Below are positions 59,631 to 64,000 of a DNA stretch of 64,000 nucleotides, piece after piece (position 1 is the first letter of the stretch; each line of letters begins with the position of its first letter). The DNA lies in contig JAPFQT010000035.1 in the NCBI GenBank assembly GCA_027627225.1, forward strand, positions 62,001-126,000, given 5' to 3'. The stretch comes from Congeria kusceri. Lineage: Eukaryota; Mollusca; Bivalvia; Myida; Dreissenidae. Made by a program: the position numbers and the translations under genes. A model generated the notes under the pieces. It saw only the letters and a program-made list of their open reading frames with translations, was not told the origin of the DNA and ran no database searches.

Positions 59631-60173
59631 ATGGATGAGAAAGCAGATTTTTGGTCATTTCTGAGGAAAAGAGTAGAAAATAAGTGCATTAAATGCATCA
59701 ATTCAGATTGTTTGATCTGGAATGGTTGTATTTCAAATAGTTCCTTACCCTATTATGGCCGAATGAGGGCTAAATTGCCTTCGGACATAAAATCAGAGAC
59801 ATACTTGGTTCACCGTGTAGCGTTAATGTGCTACATGAAGTCAGAATTGAACGCCAGGGACTCTGTGAGCTACTTATGCAACAATAGCTTGTGTGTTAAG
59901 CCTGAACATTTAAACATAGAGCCCCATTCCACCAACATGGAACGGCGGACATGTTTACAGTTCGGACAGTGCAGCGGGCATGGAACTGAGCCAGCCTGCA
60001 TATTTGGTAAAAACATGAATACAACAAGCTTTATCACTTCCTTTTATTCATAGAAATACACTTAAAATACATAAATGCATGTTTTTTTTTCATTTTATAT
60101 CTATTTCTATTGGGTATTTTTGCCTTTTTCAGGTAGAGGAACGCCTGATGCTGACGCGAGGGCCACTTGTTAG
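59631..60173 (+). CDS. His-Me finger zinc-binding nuclease, module copy 2
   Basis: Same sequence as copy 1, with ATG at 59631, exon 1 59631-60006 and exon 2 60133-60173. The Tyr in place of the catalytic His and the predicted intron are both present. Confidence 0.8.
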
Positions 60174-60230
60174 AGGTCTCTTATGCCAAAACAGGTAATA
60201 ATAACAATTTATTATCAGGTACACAATCAA

Positions 60231-60902
60231 CTAAGCATATTTATGATGCTTAAGGTGTGGAAGACTGTCATAATCAGGTTTGGGGTCACTCATGCCCTTG
60301 CCGTAGTGTAATTCCTCATGCAGTTTGTATCGATAATTCCGCGTCCTGGCACGTAAAGCTCGTGCTTTGTTGGTAGCGGATGTTTGCTTTCGGTTAAGGT
60401 CGTTGCGGTCCTCATATGCTATCTGCTTAATAATCTTTGACCCCTGGGTAAGGTTAGCATTTAGTTCAGTGGTTTTTGCAATTACAGAGTCAGCATAGCC
60501 ATTGTTTAATTTGTGAACCTGCCCGTGAATTCGACCTACACAGTTGCGTGAGAAAGTCACAGTTTTAGGATTGACAGCTTGGTACGACCTGTTTACTGCT
60601 TCGCTTTTTTGGGTTGTGGTTAAAAGTTTGGTAGCGTCAAGAGCAGCTGGACCTAAAACCATTTCAATGCATTTTTTAAGGACTTGTTGGTCACTGTCAA
60701 CTATTTTAACCTTGACATTGTCTGGCATGAAATTCTTAGCTTGCCTATTTGTACCAGCACAGACATAACTGTACTTTGCACAATGAGTACCGCAGTAACC
60801 ACTGAAGCATAGAACAATGGTTGCGATTACATCAACCATGACCTTCTTTAGAACCTTGATGTCACCCTGGTGTTTATTGTGGGCAGCTTTAAGCTCAGCC
60901 AT
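60231..60902 (-). CDS. Mutator-like transposase, C-terminal part, module copy 2
   Basis: Holds the putative catalytic Glu101 in QKSEAVNR and the Cys/His cluster. It is in the same frame as the upstream part, with only the TGA at 60903-60905 between them and ATG immediately after. It could be made by stop read-through, by reinitiation at the ATG, or not at all. Confidence 0.8.
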   Translation of the reverse strand: MAELKAAHNKHQGDIKVLKKVMVDVIATIVLCFSGYCGTHCAKYSYVCAGTNRQAKNFMPDNVKVKIVDSDQQVLKKCIEMVLGPAALDATKLLTTTQKSEAVNRSYQAVNPKTVTFSRNCVGRIHGQVHKLNNGYADSVIAKTTELNANLTQGSKIIKQIAYEDRNDLNRKQTSATNKARALRARTRNYRYKLHEELHYGKGMSDPKPDYDSLPHLKHHKYA

Positions 60903-62120
60903 TCACCTAGCTTTGACCGAGAGAGCGAACCGACTCCTGATATTAGACTTGGAATGACCCTTGAGCATGCCCTTTGAGAAAGGCGCTTTGTTGAGCTCGC
61001 GCTTCAGCGAGTTGCCTAGGTGCCTCAGATCCTTAAGATGACCCACATTGTGACCGTGAGAGTTACGAACACCTTGGAATGCCCTACTGTCCCCATCACA
61101 AGTGAAATTTGCTATTTTGATGTCCTTAGAGATCTGGTCACCTAACAACCTATTCCATTTGCCTTCATCACCTATTGGTTCCCTCTCTGAAACATTTGCA
61201 GAACAATGCCCCCTATGATTGGGGCACTGAACAGGTTTACCCTTATTCCTAAGCATTGATGCAGTCCTGCATAGTTTATTTGCTACTTGTACCCCTACAA
61301 TTTGCTTGTTTCTGGTATTGTTTTCACACATAGTGCTTATGGCAATAGTTCCGGCTTGAAAGGGTGTCGCGTCAGAGTTAAAAATTGGATTGTTGTAGCA
61401 AGTGTCCCCTTCAACATTTACCTTAGAGGGATCTTTTTGACCAATTTTGGCATTTTCAGCAACTAAGTTTTCTCTAATCTGGTACATGCTTTTCTCATTT
61501 AGGGATTTAAGGGCAGTATTGACCTTATTTGCTTGTTTTTGCATAGCAAGTGGAGAGGGAGCAATGATATTGGTTGTGTTGAGAATTCTGCGGGAACCTG
61601 TGTTCCCAATAGAAGTACTTGCAACACCTATTTGGAAGCCTACATTGATCTGAGCTGCCTTTCTGCCCCTGGTACTTGATGGAACCTCATTGTAAAGCTT
61701 ATAATGCTTGCCTACATATCTGCATCTTGTACATTTTAACCTTTCCTCCCAGCCTAAGCCCCACTTTATGGAAGCACTGCCGTCAATTACCAAGTCGCCC
61801 CTACATTTATCACTTCTTAACCTATGCTTTCTATTTTCAGAGGACATCATAGACTGGAGTAGGGCGGGGACATAGACCTTGTTCGTAAGTAAGTCGGGAT
61901 GGACTTTTGATGGAGCAGGAACCCGTAACAGGTCTACATAGCGAATCTTGTTCGCTCTCGGACGCAAGGGCTTAGCTGGGGTTTGAGAGCCGTCTACATC
62001 CCGAAAAGTAAGAACCTTGTCATTGTAAGCTACCCGTGCTTCAAAGGATGACCTTTCTAACCTTACATAGGTTGTGTTGGAATTTGACCTTCTTTCATAA
62101 TTATGTTTTTTCCCCTTCAC
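60903..62120 (-). CDS. Mutator-like transposase, N-terminal part, module copy 2
   Basis: 405 codons. The first codon at 62120 is GTG and no in-frame ATG lies upstream before a stop, so the true 5' end is probably in another exon or starts at Met91/92. Features: Cys130-x2-Cys133; 'GRKAAQINVGFQIG' (152-165), typical of the bivalve Mutator-like transposase domain; VEGDTCYNNP with probable first acid Asp239; a Cys/His knuckle (Cys284, Cys299, His302, Cys306); and CDGDS with probable second acid Asp342 or Asp344. The frame then ends '...SVKAR' + TGA. The third acid lies in the next frame segment, so this product alone would lack a complete active site. Established: Mutator-like enzymes are RNase-H-fold DDE transposases. 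Inference: residue assignments, made by eye. Confidence 0.82.
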   Translation of the reverse strand: MKGKKHNYERRSNSNTTYVRLERSSFEARVAYNDKVLTFRDVDGSQTPAKPLRPRANKIRYVDLLRVPAPSKVHPDLLTNKVYVPALLQSMMSSENRKHRLRSDKCRGDLVIDGSASIKWGLGWEERLKCTRCRYVGKHYKLYNEVPSSTRGRKAAQINVGFQIGVASTSIGNTGSRRILNTTNIIAPSPLAMQKQANKVNTALKSLNEKSMYQIRENLVAENAKIGQKDPSKVNVEGDTCYNNPIFNSDATPFQAGTIAISTMCENNTRNKQIVGVQVANKLCRTASMLRNKGKPVQCPNHRGHCSANVSEREPIGDEGKWNRLLGDQISKDIKIANFTCDGDSRAFQGVRNSHGHNVGHLKDLRHLGNSLKRELNKAPFSKGMLKGHSKSNIRSRFALSVKAR

Positions 62121-62950
62121 CGGACTAGTCCCACCTCATTTAAAACCAACATTGAGCAACGTTTTCTTTTGCTTGGTTATGAACCCCATTTTGACCAGAT
62201 TGCCACCTTAAAAAAAGTCAAAGTACTTATTTTGTGCCCAAAATATGCAATTTTGTATTCCCTTAAACCTCTAAATGTGAGCAGGCAATGCAAATTGACC
62301 ACCTGCTGCAGTTTAAAGGCACTCATGACATTATATACTAGAATATATAATTGGTGGCCTGTAATTAAAGAGGCTGCGACAAACAAGGTGCTTTAAAGAT
62401 TTTACACTTTATTGGTTTGAAACAAGCAATTACTGGAAGCTGATTGATTTCTACACTTCAAAGTATCTTTGATCTCCCATTTTGACTAATTTGTTAATTG
62501 TCTTGGATGAAATTGGAATTTTTTTTCTATTAAATTTACATTTTTGGGGTGATTTTTTTTTTAAAATACACAAAAAATACATTATCAAAATGGCTTAGAG
62601 TAAAAATATCTAACAAAGTCATTCTCTCCTCACCCCACATAAGCCCCCCATACATGTTTGTTTGGTTTGTTTGGGTATTTTGTCACAAATATTGCAAATA
62701 TCAGCTTTAATTGTTAGAGGGACATTTAAGCTTCAAGACGCTTGAAATCACCGGCTTCCGACCAAAATCACCTGTGTTTGAAAATATGAAATAAAATGGC
62801 CAAATGGACAGATATACAAGCCAAACTTAATATATTGGTGCAATATGCATGGGAAGATAATTATATGCAAGAAAAACTAATTTTAATGAGAACAAATTTC
62901 TCTTAAACTGACTTTGGGTTAAAATAAAATATCGTCTGCAAGTGCAAAAT

Positions 62951-63493
62951 ATGGATGAGAAAGCAGATTTTTGGTCATTTCTGAGGAAAAGAGTAGAAAA
63001 TAAGTGCATTAAATGCATCAATTCAGATTGTTTGATCTGGAATGGTTGTATTTCAAATAGTTCCTTACCCTATTATGGCCGAATGAGGGCTAAATTGCCT
63101 TCGGACATAAAATCAGAGACATACTTGGTTCACCGTGTAGCGTTAATGTGCTACATGAAGTCAGAATTGAACGCCAGGGACTCTGTGAGCTACTTATGCA
63201 ACAATAGCTTGTGTGTTAAGCCTGAACATTTAAACATAGAGCCCCATTCCACCAACATGGAACGGCGGACATGTTTACAGTTCGGACAGTGCAGCGGGCA
63301 TGGAACTGAGCCAGCCTGCATATTTGGTAAAAACATGAATACAACAAGCTTTATCACTTCCTTTTATTCATAGAAATACACTTAAAATACATAAATGCAT
63401 GTTTTTTTTTCATTTTATATCTATTTCTATTGGGTATTTTTGCCTTTTTCAGGTAGAGGAACGCCTGATGCTGACGCGAGGGCCACTTGTTAG
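62951..63493 (+). CDS. His-Me finger zinc-binding nuclease, module copy 3
   Basis: ATG at 62951, exon 1 62951-63326, exon 2 63453-63493. The protein is identical to copies 1 and 2. This copy lacks the 474-bp leader upstream, so if the leader holds the promoter it may be silent or driven from unit 2. Confidence 0.8.
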
Positions 63494-63550
63494 AGGTCTC
63501 TTATGCCAAAACAGGTAATAATAACAATTTATTATCAGGTACACAATCAA

Positions 63551-64000
63551 CTAAGCATATTTATGATGCTTAAGGTGTGGAAGACTGTCATAATCAGGTT
63601 TGGGGTCACTCATGCCCTTGCCGTAGTGTAATTCCTCATGCAGTTTGTATCGATAATTCCGCGTCCTGGCACGTAAAGCTCGTGCTTTGTTGGTAGCGGA
63701 TGTTTGCTTTCGGTTAAGGTCGTTGCGGTCCTCATATGCTATCTGCTTAATAATCTTTGACCCCTGGGTAAGGTTAGCATTTAGTTCAGTGGTTTTTGCA
63801 ATTACAGAGTCAGCATAGCCATTGTTTAATTTGTGAACCTGCCCGTGAATTCGACCTACACAGTTGCGTGAGAAAGTCACAGTTTTAGGATTGACAGCTT
63901 GGTACGACCTGTTTACTGCTTCGCTTTTTTGGGTTGTGGTTAAAAGTTTGGTAGCGTCAAGAGCAGCTGGACCTAAAACCATTTCAATGCATTTTTTAAG
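63551..64000 (-). CDS. Mutator-like transposase, C-terminal part, module copy 3 (partial)
   Basis: The last 150 codons are visible, including QKSEAVNR with the putative catalytic Glu. The start lies beyond the window. Sequence follows copy 2 at the distinguishing Lys codon near 63996. Confidence 0.75.
   Translation of the reverse strand, partial: LKKCIEMVLGPAALDATKLLTTTQKSEAVNRSYQAVNPKTVTFSRNCVGRIHGQVHKLNNGYADSVIAKTTELNANLTQGSKIIKQIAYEDRNDLNRKQTSATNKARALRARTRNYRYKLHEELHYGKGMSDPKPDYDSLPHLKHHKYA

Larger units (their letters stand above)
59586..62905. mobile_element. Tandem two-gene module, unit 2 (3320 bp)
   Basis: The complete unit and the best copy for describing the proteins. It is followed directly by unit 3 without a leader: 'ctctta' joins 'aactgactttggg', with a 2-bp 'ta' overlap to the leader edges. 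Confidence 0.85.
62906..64000. mobile_element. Tandem two-gene module, unit 3, cut by the window end
   Basis: Starts at 'aactgactttggg' without the leader. Over the visible 1.1 kb it looks identical to unit 2. Whether further copies follow cannot be seen. Confidence 0.85.

Noticed and set aside
55318..64000. Integrated viral or bacterial segment
   Set aside because: The predicted nuclease intron, the Mutator-like transposase type and base composition similar to the surroundings all fit a nuclear transposable element.

Overview
The window looks like AT-rich animal nuclear DNA, most likely from a bivalve mollusc. The case rests on three things. There is an intron-containing B-box/coiled-coil/beta-propeller (TRIM-like) gene of the type expanded in bivalves. 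The repeat families resemble bivalve ones: arrays containing 'gtgacctagttttTgaccc', termini such as 'atgcccccg...cgggggcat', and 'caagggagataac' hairpins. A non-LTR retrotransposon shares a 3' tail with a tRNA-derived SINE. No species is claimed. Most of the window is non-coding; few open frames look like real proteins.

Layout. 1-36.7 kb has no convincing host gene. It holds a 3.06-kb array of a 55-bp palindromic satellite (2750-5805), a 22-bp minisatellite, a GC-rich motif cluster, dispersed repeats, and a foldback MITE family (copies near 8.5, 13.1, 27.3/28.4, 42.1 and 45.7 kb). It also holds a satellite built from a SINE core motif (20.95-21.59 kb), tRNA-like sequences, and a very long block of about 140-bp repeats bounded by short terminal inverted repeats (29.56-35.89 kb). 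A three-exon TRIM-like gene lies on the minus strand at 36.7-41.3 kb; it appears frameshifted near the end of exon 2. From 42.1 to 49.2 kb there are several small terminal-inverted-repeat elements, one carrying a nested SINE with an 8-bp target-site duplication, and a 155-bp tandem repeat. A 5'-truncated LINE lies at 49.16-51.81 kb on the minus strand. 51.8-55.3 kb shows nothing recognisable.

The most interesting region is 55.3 kb to the window end: three nearly identical tandem copies of a roughly 3.3-3.8-kb module, the last one cut by the window edge. Each module carries two convergent genes. On the plus strand is a small zinc-binding His-Me finger (I-PpoI-like) nuclease, probably with one 126-bp intron. 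On the minus strand is a Mutator-like (MULE-type) DDE transposase whose frame is interrupted by one in-frame TGA lying between the second and third putative catalytic acids. In all copies the nuclease has Tyr where the catalytic His is expected. Copies differ at only a handful of positions, so the amplification is very recent or an assembly effect. Copies 1 and 2 are each preceded by a 474-bp leader that is absent between copies 2 and 3.

How the genes might work together is inference. A transposase paired with a site-specific-nuclease-like protein suggests a mobile element that uses, or once used, two DNA-cutting activities. Both the TGA and the His-to-Tyr change were present before the tandem amplification.
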